From Candidatus Anaerobutyricum avicola (GTDB lineage: Bacteria; Bacillota; Clostridia; Lachnospirales; Lachnospiraceae): a stretch of DNA of 64,000 nucleotides. The translations under genes were made by a program, and so were the position numbers. The stretch covers positions 39,485-103,484 of the forward strand of contig DXGQ01000007.1 of assembly GCA_019113845.1 (NCBI GenBank). Reading direction: 5' to 3'. Below, in pieces: positions 16,657 to 25,671 of the stretch (positions are counted from its first letter, which is position 1; the number at the start of each line of letters is the position of its first letter). The notes beneath the pieces are model-generated. The model was not told the origin of the DNA. It did no database searches and was given only the letters and a program-made list of their open reading frames with translations.

Positions 16657-19600
16657 ATGTATAGGAAAGTTTCAACAAACCTGAACTTTGTGGAGAGAGA
16701 AAAAGAGACCGCGAAGTTCTGGAAAGACAACGACATTTTCAAAAAAAGTATGAAGCAGAGAGAAGGTTGTCCGACGTACACCTTCTATGACGGACCGCCA
16801 ACTGCCAACGGCAAGCCGCACATCGGCCACGTGCTGACCCGTGTCATCAAGGATATGATTCCGCGGTACAGAACCATGAAGGGTTACATGGTTCCGAGAA
16901 AGGCCGGCTGGGATACCCACGGACTGCCGGTAGAGCTTGAGGTGGAAAAAGAGCTGGGTCTTGACGGCAAGGAACAGATCGAAGAGTACGGCCTGGACCC
17001 GTTCATCAGAAAATGTAAAGAATCTGTCTGGAAATACAAAGGCATGTGGGAGGACTTCTCCAACACGGTCGGTTTCTGGGCGGACATGGATAATCCGTAT
17101 GTTACCTATCATGATGACTTTATCGAGTCCGAGTGGTGGGCGTTAAAACAGATCTGGGATAAAGGTCTCCTTTATAAGGGATTTAAGATCGTGCCGTACT
17201 GTCCTCGTTGTGGAACTCCGCTTTCCTCTCATGAGGTGGCACAGGGATATAAGGCGGTCAAAGAGCGCTCCGCAGTGGTACGTTTTAAGGTGGTGGGCGA
17301 GGACGCTTACTTCCTGGCATGGACCACGACTCCGTGGACACTGCCGTCCAACGTGGCTCTCTGTGTGAACCCGGAGGAGACTTACTGCAAGGTGAAGGCA
17401 GCCGACGGCTACACCTACTACATGGCGCAGGCACTGCTTGACAAGGTTCTCGGCAAGCTGGCCGGAGAGGATGAGAAGGCCTATGAGGTTCTGGAGACCA
17501 TGAAGGGCGCAGACCTTGAGTACAAAGAGTACGAGCCGTTATTTGCCGCAGCCGGCGTTGCTGCTGAGAAACAGCACAAAAAGGGATTCTTTGTGACCTG
17601 CGACGACTATGTTACCATGTCCGACGGTACCGGTATCGTCCATATCGCGCCGGCTTTCGGTGAGGACGACTCCAAAGTGGGCAGAAAATACGACCTGCCG
17701 TTCGTACAGTTTGTAAATGGAAAAGGCGAGATGACGGAGGAGACCGATTACGCCGGTACCTTTGTAAAAGACGCGGATCCGCAGATCTTAAAAGATCTGG
17801 ATGCAAAAGGACTCTTATTCGACGCGCCGAAGTTCGAGCATGACTATCCGTTCTGCTGGAGATGTGACACGCCGCTGATCTACTATGCGAGAGAGTCCTG
17901 GTTCATCAAGATGACGGCGGTCAAGGAAGACATGATCCGCAACAACAACACCATCAACTGGATTCCGGAATCCATCGGAAAAGGACGTTTCGGCGACTGG
18001 CTGAACAATTTGCAGGACTGGGGTGTATCCAGAAACCGTTACTGGGGAACTCCTTTAAATGTGTGGGAATGTGAAGGCTGCGGTCACATGGAAGCGATCG
18101 GAAGCCGTCAGGAACTTGCCGACAGAAGCGGCAATCCGGATGCGGCAAAAGTGGAACTGCACCGTCCGTATATTGATGAAGTGACCTTTACCTGCCCGGA
18201 CTGTGGCAAGACGATGCGCCGTGTGCCGGAGGTTATCGACTGCTGGTTTGACTCCGGAGCGATGCCGTTTGCGCAGCATCATTATCCGTTTGAGAACAAA
18301 GAAGTATTTGAGCAGCAGTTCCCGGCACAGTTCATCTCCGAGGCGGTGGATCAGACCCGTGGATGGTTCTACTCCCTGCTGGCAGAGTCCACGCTGTTGT
18401 TTGACAGAGCGCCATATGAGAATGTTATCGTTCTCGGCCATGTGCAGGATGAGAACGGCCAGAAGATGAGCAAGAGTAAGGGCAATGCGGTGGACCCGTT
18501 TGACGCTCTGGAGCGTCACGGCGCCGACGCTATCCGCTGGTACTTCTACTCCAACAGCGCGCCGTGGCTGCCAAACCGTTTCCATGACGGCGCCGTGACA
18601 GAGGGACAGCGCAAATTTATGGGAACCCTCTGGAACACCTATGCATTTTTTGTATTATACGCAGATATCGACTCCTTTGACCCGACAAAGTACAACCTGG
18701 ATTATGAGAAACTGTCCGTCATGGATAAGTGGCTTCTGTCCAGACTGTACTCCAGTGTAAAGGCAGTGGATGAGAACCTGAACAATTACAAGATTCCGGA
18801 GACCGCAAAGGTACTTCAGAGTTTTGTGGATGATATGAGTAACTGGTATGTGCGCCGTTCCAGAACCCGTTTCTGGGCAAAGGGCATGGAGCAGGATAAG
18901 ATCAATGCCTACATGACATTGTATACCGCTCTCGTGACTATCGCCAAGGCGGCTGCGCCGATGATTCCGTTTATGACAGAGGATATCTACCAGAATCTGG
19001 TGAGAACGGTGGATAAAAACGCGCCGGAAAGTATCCATCTGTGCGACTTCCCGGAAGTCAAAGAGGAAATGATCGACAAAGAGCTGGAAAAAGATATGGC
19101 AGAGGTACTGGATATCGTCGTTCTGGGCCGTGCCGCAAGAAATGCGTCCGGCATCAAGAACCGTCAGCCGATCGGCGAGATGTTCGTGAAAGCCGACAGC
19201 GAGCTGAACGTTTTCTACAAACAGATCATCGAGGAAGAGCTCAACGTGAAAAATGTGGAGTTTAAAGACGATGTGTCCGAGTTTGCCGGATATACCTTCA
19301 AACCGCAGCTCCGTATCCTCGGACCGAAATACGGAAAACAGCTGGGACAGATCAGCAAAGCGCTGGCAGGTATCGACGGAAGCGCCGCGAAAAAGCAGCT
19401 GGATACCGAAGGAGTGTTGACAATTACCCTGAATGACGGTAAGATTGATTTGGCTCCGGAAGAATTGCTCATCACAACGACACAGAAGGAAGGATTTGTA
19501 TCACAGGAAGATCGTGGGGTTACTGTTGTGCTTGATACAAATCTGACACCGGAGTTGATTGAAGAAGGATTTGTAAGAGAGATCATTAGCAAGATTCAGA

Positions 19601-19812
19601 CGATGCGGAAGGAAGCCGGCTTCGAGGTGACCGACCACATTGTGGTCTGCGAGAGCGGCAATGATAAGATCCGGGGAATTATGGCCGATAACGCAGATGT
19701 GATTAAACGGGATGTATTGGCAGAAGAAGTGGAATTCGACACAGAGCGCGGATATTCCAAAGAATGGAACATCAACGGAGAACATGTGAAGCTCAGCGTC
19801 GAAAAAAGATGA
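16657..19812 (+). CDS. ileS: Isoleucyl-tRNA synthetase, long (eukaryote-like, type 2) form
   Basis: 1051 residues. Class I signatures are HIGH in GKPHIGHVL near residue 50 and KMSKSKGNAVDP near residue 605, with the editing domain between. The N-terminus (NFVEREKETAKFWKDNDIF) and the length match the eukaryote-like IleRS2 type rather than the common bacterial type of about 930 residues. IleRS2 enzymes are known for low sensitivity to mupirocin. AGGAGG at 16647-16652 sets the ATG. Expression is controlled by the T-box just upstream. The stop is followed after 18 bases by glgP, which may be co-transcribed. Confidence 0.96.
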   Translation: MYRKVSTNLNFVEREKETAKFWKDNDIFKKSMKQREGCPTYTFYDGPPTANGKPHIGHVLTRVIKDMIPRYRTMKGYMVPRKAGWDTHGLPVELEVEKELGLDGKEQIEEYGLDPFIRKCKESVWKYKGMWEDFSNTVGFWADMDNPYVTYHDDFIESEWWALKQIWDKGLLYKGFKIVPYCPRCGTPLSSHEVAQGYKAVKERSAVVRFKVVGEDAYFLAWTTTPWTLPSNVALCVNPEETYCKVKAADGYTYYMAQALLDKVLGKLAGEDEKAYEVLETMKGADLEYKEYEPLFAAAGVAAEKQHKKGFFVTCDDYVTMSDGTGIVHIAPAFGEDDSKVGRKYDLPFVQFVNGKGEMTEETDYAGTFVKDADPQILKDLDAKGLLFDAPKFEHDYPFCWRCDTPLIYYARESWFIKMTAVKEDMIRNNNTINWIPESIGKGRFGDWLNNLQDWGVSRNRYWGTPLNVWECEGCGHMEAIGSRQELADRSGNPDAAKVELHRPYIDEVTFTCPDCGKTMRRVPEVIDCWFDSGAMPFAQHHYPFENKEVFEQQFPAQFISEAVDQTRGWFYSLLAESTLLFDRAPYENVIVLGHVQDENGQKMSKSKGNAVDPFDALERHGADAIRWYFYSNSAPWLPNRFHDGAVTEGQRKFMGTLWNTYAFFVLYADIDSFDPTKYNLDYEKLSVMDKWLLSRLYSSVKAVDENLNNYKIPETAKVLQSFVDDMSNWYVRRSRTRFWAKGMEQDKINAYMTLYTALVTIAKAAAPMIPFMTEDIYQNLVRTVDKNAPESIHLCDFPEVKEEMIDKELEKDMAEVLDIVVLGRAARNASGIKNRQPIGEMFVKADSELNVFYKQIIEEELNVKNVEFKDDVSEFAGYTFKPQLRILGPKYGKQLGQISKALAGIDGSAAKKQLDTEGVLTITLNDGKIDLAPEELLITTTQKEGFVSQEDRGVTVVLDTNLTPELIEEGFVREIISKIQTMRKEAGFEVTDHIVVCESGNDKIRGIMADNADVIKRDVLAEEVEFDTERGYSKEWNINGEHVKLSVEKR

Positions 19813-19830
19813 TGTAGGAGGATTTCCCAA

Positions 19831-22266
19831 TTGATTAAGAAAGCGACCTTTAACAAGAAGAAATTCAAAAAAGAAGTAGAAGCAAATACCCGTATGTTAT
19901 TCCGCCGTACCCTGGATGAGGCGACTCCGCAGCAGATCTATCAGGCAGTTGCCTATTCGATCAAGGACGATATTATCGACAACTGGATTGAGACGCACAA
20001 GGCATATGCGGCACAGGACAAGAAGACCGTGTACTATATGTCCATGGAGTTTCTGATGGGCCGTGCCCTTGGTAATAACATGATCAACCTGACCTGTTAC
20101 GACGAAGTGCGCGAAGCACTCGAGGAGATGGGTCTTGACTTAAATGTCATTGAAGACCAGGAGCCGGATGCGGCTCTCGGTAACGGCGGCCTTGGCCGTC
20201 TGGCAGCCTGCTTCCTGGATTCCCTGGCTACCCTTGGATATCCGGCATACGGCTGCGGTATCCGTTACCACTATGGTATGTTCAAACAGAAGATCGAGAA
20301 CGGCTATCAGATCGAGACGCCGGACGACTGGTTAAAGAACGGCAACCCGTTCGAGATCAAGAGAGATGAGTACTCTGTGGAAGTGAAGTTCGGCGGCTAC
20401 GTGGATGTGGAGAATCACAACGGTCACACGAAATTCGTGCAGAAGGGCTACCAGAGTGTCCGCGCCGTGCCGTATGACATGCCGGTCGTAGGTTACGGCA
20501 ACCATATCGTAAACACACTCCGTATCTGGGATGCGGAGGCGATCAACAACTTTAACCTGGATTCTTTCGACAAGGGAGAGTACCAGAAAGCGGTAGAGCA
20601 GGAGAACCTGGCAAGAACGATCTGTGAGGTGCTCTACCCGAACGACAACCACATGGCTGGTAAGGAGCTTCGTCTGAAACAGCAGTATTTCTTTATCTCC
20701 GCTTCCGTGCAGAGAGCCGTACAGAAATATAAAGAGACCCATGACGATATCCGTAAGTTCCATGAGAAGGTTGTCTTTCAGTTAAACGATACGCATCCGA
20801 CCGTGGCGGTGGCAGAGTTGATGCGTATCCTGGTGGATGAGGAAGGCCTGACCTGGGAAGAAGCCTGGGATGTGACCACAAAGACCTGCGCGTACACCAA
20901 CCATACCATCATGGCGGAAGCCCTGGAGAAATGGCCGATTGAGCTGTTCTCCCGTCTGCTTCCTCGTGTATACCAGATCGTGGAAGAGATCAACCGTCGT
21001 TTTGTCATGGAGATCCAGGCAAAATATCCGGGAGATCAGGAGAAAGTCAGAAAAATGGCGATCCTCTATGACGGACAGGTGCGCATGGCTCACCTTGCCA
21101 TCGCCGGCAGCTTTTCCGTCAACGGCGTGGCCCGTCTCCACACAGAAATTCTTAAGAAACGTGAGCTGAAAGATTTCTATGAGATGATGCCGGAGAAGTT
21201 CAACAACAAGACCAACGGTATCACCCAGAGACGTTTTCTGCTGCACGGCAATCCGCTGCTGGCAAAATGGGTGACCGGCAAGATCGGCGACGACTGGATC
21301 ACAGACCTCTCCCACATCAGCAAGCTGGGCGTGTATGTGGATGACGAGAAATGTCAGCAGGAGTTCATGAACATCAAATATCAGAACAAGGTTCGTCTTG
21401 CAAAATATATCAAAGAGCACAACGGCATTGATGTGGATCCTCGGTCTATCTTTGACTGCCAGGTAAAGAGACTGCATGAGTACAAACGTCAGCTCATGAA
21501 CATCATGCATGTGATGCATCTTTATAACCTGCTCAAAGAGCATCCGGAGATGGATATCGTGCCTCGTACTTTTGTCTTCGGCGCGAAGGCGGCGGCAGGT
21601 TATGACACAGCCAAGCTGACCATCAAGCTCATCAACGCCGTGGCAGACCGCGTCAACAATGACCCGGCGATCAACGGCAGGGTGAAGGTTGTCTTCATTG
21701 AGGACTACCGTGTATCCAATGCGGAGCTTATCTTTGCGGCAGCCGACGTCAGCGAGCAGATCTCCACCGCTTCCAAGGAGGCGTCCGGAACCGGTAACAT
21801 GAAGTTCATGTTAAACGGCGCGGTGACCATCGGAACCATGGACGGCGCCAACGTGGAGATCGTGGAAGAGGTTGGCGAGGACAACGCCTTCATCTTCGGT
21901 CTGTCCGCAGAGCAGGTGATGGAATACGAGAAGAACAAAAACTATCATCCGGCAGACCTTTACAATACCCACGACGATATCCGCCGTGTCATGACCCAGA
22001 TGATCAACGGATATTACTGTCCGGAGAATCCGGATCTCTTCCGTCCGCTGTATGATACCCTCATGCAGAAGGATATGTACTTCATTCTGGCTGACTTTGA
22101 ATCTTACAAAGAGGCACAGAAGAAAGTGGAAGCTGCATACCGCGATGAAAAACGCTGGGCGCGCATGGCAATGATGCAGACCGCGCACTGCGGCAAGTTC
22201 TCCTCCGACAGAACCATCGAGGAGTACGTAAGAGACATCTGGCATCTGGAAAAGGTGACTCTGTAA
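19831..22266 (+). CDS. glgP: Glycogen/maltodextrin phosphorylase
   Basis: 811 residues, the usual length. Recognisable are the substrate region LGNGGLGRLAACFLDS, the KRLHEYKRQ motif, and the pyridoxal phosphate site EASGTGNMKFMLNGA with its lysine. The enzyme releases glucose-1-phosphate from alpha-glucans in the cytoplasm. TTG at 19831 is the start: AGGAGG at 19816-19821 lies 9 bases upstream and the second residues fit. A terminator follows at 22400. Its neighbour ileS is unrelated in function; a GH13 maltodextrin enzyme lies at 52.1 kb. Confidence 0.95.
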   Translation: MIKKATFNKKKFKKEVEANTRMLFRRTLDEATPQQIYQAVAYSIKDDIIDNWIETHKAYAAQDKKTVYYMSMEFLMGRALGNNMINLTCYDEVREALEEMGLDLNVIEDQEPDAALGNGGLGRLAACFLDSLATLGYPAYGCGIRYHYGMFKQKIENGYQIETPDDWLKNGNPFEIKRDEYSVEVKFGGYVDVENHNGHTKFVQKGYQSVRAVPYDMPVVGYGNHIVNTLRIWDAEAINNFNLDSFDKGEYQKAVEQENLARTICEVLYPNDNHMAGKELRLKQQYFFISASVQRAVQKYKETHDDIRKFHEKVVFQLNDTHPTVAVAELMRILVDEEGLTWEEAWDVTTKTCAYTNHTIMAEALEKWPIELFSRLLPRVYQIVEEINRRFVMEIQAKYPGDQEKVRKMAILYDGQVRMAHLAIAGSFSVNGVARLHTEILKKRELKDFYEMMPEKFNNKTNGITQRRFLLHGNPLLAKWVTGKIGDDWITDLSHISKLGVYVDDEKCQQEFMNIKYQNKVRLAKYIKEHNGIDVDPRSIFDCQVKRLHEYKRQLMNIMHVMHLYNLLKEHPEMDIVPRTFVFGAKAAAGYDTAKLTIKLINAVADRVNNDPAINGRVKVVFIEDYRVSNAELIFAAADVSEQISTASKEASGTGNMKFMLNGAVTIGTMDGANVEIVEEVGEDNAFIFGLSAEQVMEYEKNKNYHPADLYNTHDDIRRVMTQMINGYYCPENPDLFRPLYDTLMQKDMYFILADFESYKEAQKKVEAAYRDEKRWARMAMMQTAHCGKFSSDRTIEEYVRDIWHLEKVTL

Positions 22267-22399
22267 TCACAGGGGAGATCACAGAGCGTCTTTGAAAAAG
22301 GATGAACACAGTTTGTCCCGAATGGTAACGACAATAAAATACCTGATAAGATAAAAAGAAACCGTTCTGAACGGATATGCTGGTAAATAATTAACCGGC

Positions 22400-22432
22400 G
22401 AAACCGTTTGGAGCGGTTTCTTTTCTTTTTTT
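22400..22432 (+). terminator. Intrinsic terminator of glgP
   Basis: GAAACCG, loop TTTGGAG, CGGTTTC, then a long T-rich tail. The 337-base stretch between glgP and the next gene otherwise holds only the promoter at 22538-22566. Confidence 0.88.
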
Positions 22433-22537
22433 AATTGATGTTATGGGATTCTTGAATAAAATTCGCTATTTTCTGTCGGAAAAACTTGTGTAACATTTTG
22501 GGAAATCAAAAAACGTTGTAAAATATCCGATAATAAT

Positions 22538-22566
22538 TTGCTTTTTCATGCAAAAAAGTATAGAAT
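22538..22566 (+). promoter_or_regulatory. Candidate sigma-A promoter of the corrinoid protein/PocR-kinase unit
   Basis: TTGCTT at 22538-22543 and TAGAAT at 22561-22566, 17 bases apart, 38 bases before the first start codon. Confidence 0.5.
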
Positions 22567-22603
22567 AAAAACAAATGAGTCCTTTTATGGGTGGAGGAGA
22601 AAG

Positions 22604-23266
22604 ATGAGCGCAATTATAGACGAGATTATTGATTCCCTGAAACGAGGACAGGGCAAGCGAGTGACGGACCTGGTGAAGATGGCTCTCGAGGAAGGTATTT
22701 CCGCCCAGACCATTCTGGAAGATGGATTTCTTGCAGGCATGGAACAGATCGCAGATAAGTTCCGCCAGGAAGAAGTGGGAGTTCCGGAGATTTTGAGTGT
22801 GACGAGGGCATTGGATAAAGGCGTGCAGTCTCTGCGCCGCTACACCGGCAGCAGTAATTCCAAGGAAGTGGGTACTGTGGTGCTGGGAACGGTGGAAGGC
22901 GATATGCACGATATCGGTAAAAATCTTGTAAAAATGATGATGGAGAGTAAGAACATTCATGTGGTCGACCTGGGCGTGGACGTGTCTCCGAGGAGGTTTG
23001 TGGAGGAGACGATCGCCAGTCGGGCGCAGATCGTCTGCATGAGCGGCATACTGTCCGGATCAGGAGAAGACATGCGCGCGGTCGTGGAAGCCTTTGAGGA
23101 GAGGGGCATCCGCAATCGTGTGTATATTATGGTGGGAGGATATTTTCTGGACGCCGAGCAGGCGAAGAAGATAGGAGCCGACTGCTATACGGAGGACGCC
23201 TGCGCCTGTGCGCAGCAGGCATATCAATATCTGATGAAGAGGGGAAGAAGAAAACGGTACCAGTGA
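22604..23266 (+). CDS. Corrinoid-binding protein (MtbC/MtaC-like), possible B12 sensor
   Basis: 220 residues. Residues 1-85 form the helical cap domain of corrinoid proteins. Residues 90-215 form the B12-binding Rossmann domain with the lower-ligand histidine in GDMHDIGKNLVKMMM and the GVDVSPRRFVE and MSGILSGSGEDM stretches. Such proteins normally carry methyl-cobalamin for a methyltransferase, yet no methyltransferase gene is near. It is first in a unit with a PocR-domain kinase and a response regulator in front of the B12-dependent propanediol genes, so a sensing or B12-handling role is plausible but unproven. GGAGG ends six bases before the ATG. Confidence 0.85.
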   Translation: MSAIIDEIIDSLKRGQGKRVTDLVKMALEEGISAQTILEDGFLAGMEQIADKFRQEEVGVPEILSVTRALDKGVQSLRRYTGSSNSKEVGTVVLGTVEGDMHDIGKNLVKMMMESKNIHVVDLGVDVSPRRFVEETIASRAQIVCMSGILSGSGEDMRAVVEAFEERGIRNRVYIMVGGYFLDAEQAKKIGADCYTEDACACAQQAYQYLMKRGRRKRYQ

Positions 23267-23351
23267 CGTCGTGCGCTGCCGGTACATTTTTTTTGGAAAA
23301 TGTACGGTTGCCGGGGATGCTGGGACAATGACAGGGATGGAGGAAGCTTTG

Positions 23352-24587
23352 TTGGCAGAGAAAACGAATATTCATATTGAAGATGTCATAGACAAAAAAG
23401 AACTGCAGAATCTGCAGGACAACTGGGCGAAGGCGACGAACCTAGCCTTTGTCAGTGTGGACTGCAATGGTACTCCCATAACAGAATACAGTAACTTCAC
23501 TCCTTTTTGTGAGAAACTCAGAGAGAAAGAGGAGTTCCGGGAGCGGTGTCATTACTGTGACGCCTGTGGAGGACGGAAGGCGAGACGGATCGGAAAAGCC
23601 TACGTCTACATCTGTCATGCCGGACTCATAGATTTTGCCATTCCGATCATGATCAAAGGGCAGTACGTGGGAGCGATCCTTGCGGGACAGGTAAAGAGCA
23701 CCGACTATGAGGCGCTGCGAAAGATTACTCCGGCCACACAGGGCTGGAAGAAGGATCCGGAGCTCATGAAGCTTTATGATCAGGTGACGGTGGTGCCGGT
23801 CGAAAAGATTCAGGCAGTGGCACAGATTCTCTGTGACAGTTACAATTATTCTGTGGAGAAGCAGTACGCCAATATGGTGGACGCGAAGCTGCGGGAGAAA
23901 GATTTAAAACTTATCAAGGAGGAAAAACTCCGCATTGAGATGGAAAAGGCGCTGCGGGAGATCGAGCTCAAGGCGCTGCATTATCAGATCAACCCCCATT
24001 TTCTTTTTAATGTGTTAAATACGATCGGGCGTCTGGCCTTTTTTGAAAATGCCAAGATGACCGAGGATGTGGTCTACGCATTTTCTGACATGATGCGGTA
24101 TATTCTGCGCAAAAGCAGTCAGCCGCTGAGTTCTCTGGGGGATGAGATCGCCTATGTGATCAACTATCTGAAGATACAGAAGATCCGCCTGGGAAGCCGC
24201 CTGCAGTATACCATCGATGTTCCGGAAGAGTTTTATACGGTGAAGCTGCCGTTTCTCTCCGTGACAACGATCGTGGAGAATTCCATCAAACATGCGGTGG
24301 AGAAGCGGGCGTCCGGCGGGAGTATTGAGGTGCGGGCGCACAAAAAAGATAAGGATCTCTATGTGGAGATCATTGATGACGGGGACGGAATCGCGCCGGA
24401 GCGGATCACGAGTATCCTCCGGGGAGACGCCTACAAAAATGAGAAAGAGGGCGCCGTCGGCATGTATAATATCAACAACCGTCTGATTCATCATTTCGGG
24501 CATGAGTACGCGCTCATGATCGAGAGTGAGAACAAACCGTCCATGGGGACGAAGGTGACCATTAAGGTGCCTTTAAAAAACAACTAG
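23352..24587 (+). CDS. Soluble PocR-domain sensor histidine kinase
   Basis: 411 residues if started at TTG 23352, which has GGAGG (23339-23343) at 8 bases; ATGs at 23328 and 23337 have weaker sites. Residues 10-170 are a PocR sensory domain with a cysteine cluster (CHYCDACGGRKARR, then YICHAGLIDFAIPI). A coiled coil follows (about 175-215), then a LytS-type kinase with the phospho-acceptor region LHYQINPHFLFNVLNTIG, the N box ENSIKHAVEKR and the G box DDGDGIAPERI. No membrane helix is visible, so the signal is cytosolic. In Salmonella the PocR domain is fused to AraC and responds to propanediol. It precedes its response regulator by 16 bases. Confidence 0.88.
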   Translation: MAEKTNIHIEDVIDKKELQNLQDNWAKATNLAFVSVDCNGTPITEYSNFTPFCEKLREKEEFRERCHYCDACGGRKARRIGKAYVYICHAGLIDFAIPIMIKGQYVGAILAGQVKSTDYEALRKITPATQGWKKDPELMKLYDQVTVVPVEKIQAVAQILCDSYNYSVEKQYANMVDAKLREKDLKLIKEEKLRIEMEKALREIELKALHYQINPHFLFNVLNTIGRLAFFENAKMTEDVVYAFSDMMRYILRKSSQPLSSLGDEIAYVINYLKIQKIRLGSRLQYTIDVPEEFYTVKLPFLSVTTIVENSIKHAVEKRASGGSIEVRAHKKDKDLYVEIIDDGDGIAPERITSILRGDAYKNEKEGAVGMYNINNRLIHHFGHEYALMIESENKPSMGTKVTIKVPLKNN

Positions 24588-24603
24588 AAAGGCGGTGTCG
24601 ATT

Positions 24604-25671
24604 TTGTACCGTATATTAATTGTGGAGGATGAAGAACTAGAAAGAACTTCGATGAAGATCTTTCTGGAGGAGAATCTTCCGGATGTGGAGATCGTGGGAG
24701 AGGCCAAGAGCGGATACGAGGCCGTGGAGATGATAGGAAACTGTGATATCAATCTGATGCTGGTGGATATCAACATCCCCGGTATAGACGGCATGGAAGT
24801 GATCAAATATGCCAGAAAGAAGCTGCCGCAGGCGGTGATCATCATCACGACCGCCTATGATGATTTCAATATCGCGCACAAGGCGATCAAATTAAAAGTC
24901 GATGATTTTCTGCTGAAACCCATCCGCAAGGAGGTTCTTCTCGACTCGGTAAAAGCGTTTGCGGGAAGGCTCGGCGAGGGCACGCAGACAGATAAGAGTA
25001 ATAAATTGTTGTCCAAACTGGAAGTGGAACTAAGAAAGTGCTCTTACAAAGCTACTGTAGACCTTTTAAGAGAGTACATTGACCAGTTATATTTAGAACA
25101 TCACGATGTGAACATTATCTCCAAAAGACTGCAGGATCTGGCAAAGATGATCGTGCGAACTGCCGAGGAGCTGAACATCAGTGATACCAATGAGCTTGTT
25201 ATGCAGATGGAGAAGCTTAAGATCAAATATCTGCTTTATAACAATAAACATGATGCCTACAATGAGGTTGTGAAGATGGTTGACATTCTCTTTGACAAGA
25301 TGAACATCAAAGGGAAGCTGTCCGACGGCGGCATGAAGTCCGTTGTCGACTACATAGAAAGGAACCTGAAACGGGGCATCAGTCTGGAGGACGTGGCGAA
25401 TCATGTCAACATCAGCACCTACTATCTCAGCAAGATCTTCAAGAAGGAGATGGGGGTGAATTTCATCACCTATGTCACGGACCGCAAGATGGACCTGGCA
25501 AAGGAGATGCTTGTGGACACCGACATACCGGTGCTTAATATTGCCTTGGATCTGGCGTACAATGAAGCGAATTACTTCAGTAAGGCTTTCAAAAAGAAAA
25601 CCGGATTGACGCCGTCTGAGTATAGAGAAAAATACAGGACAAGAAAGGAGGAGGAAAATGAAACGGTTTAA
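24604..25671 (+). CDS. Response regulator with AraC-type DNA-binding domain
   Basis: 355 residues. The receiver domain (1-120) keeps the acidic pocket (IVEDEE), the phosphorylation aspartate in LMLVDINIPGIDG and the lysine in LLKPI. A helical linker follows to about 255, then a complete AraC domain with two helix-turn-helix motifs (ISLEDVANHVNISTYYLSKIF and a second ending NEANYFSKAFKKKTG). TTG at 24604 is preferred because AAAGGCGG lies about 8 bases upstream; GTG at 24595 overlaps that site. It pairs with the PocR kinase and most likely activates the propanediol operon. Its end overlaps pduQ by 14 bases. Confidence 0.9.
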   Translation: MYRILIVEDEELERTSMKIFLEENLPDVEIVGEAKSGYEAVEMIGNCDINLMLVDINIPGIDGMEVIKYARKKLPQAVIIITTAYDDFNIAHKAIKLKVDDFLLKPIRKEVLLDSVKAFAGRLGEGTQTDKSNKLLSKLEVELRKCSYKATVDLLREYIDQLYLEHHDVNIISKRLQDLAKMIVRTAEELNISDTNELVMQMEKLKIKYLLYNNKHDAYNEVVKMVDILFDKMNIKGKLSDGGMKSVVDYIERNLKRGISLEDVANHVNISTYYLSKIFKKEMGVNFITYVTDRKMDLAKEMLVDTDIPVLNIALDLAYNEANYFSKAFKKKTGLTPSEYREKYRTRKEEENETV

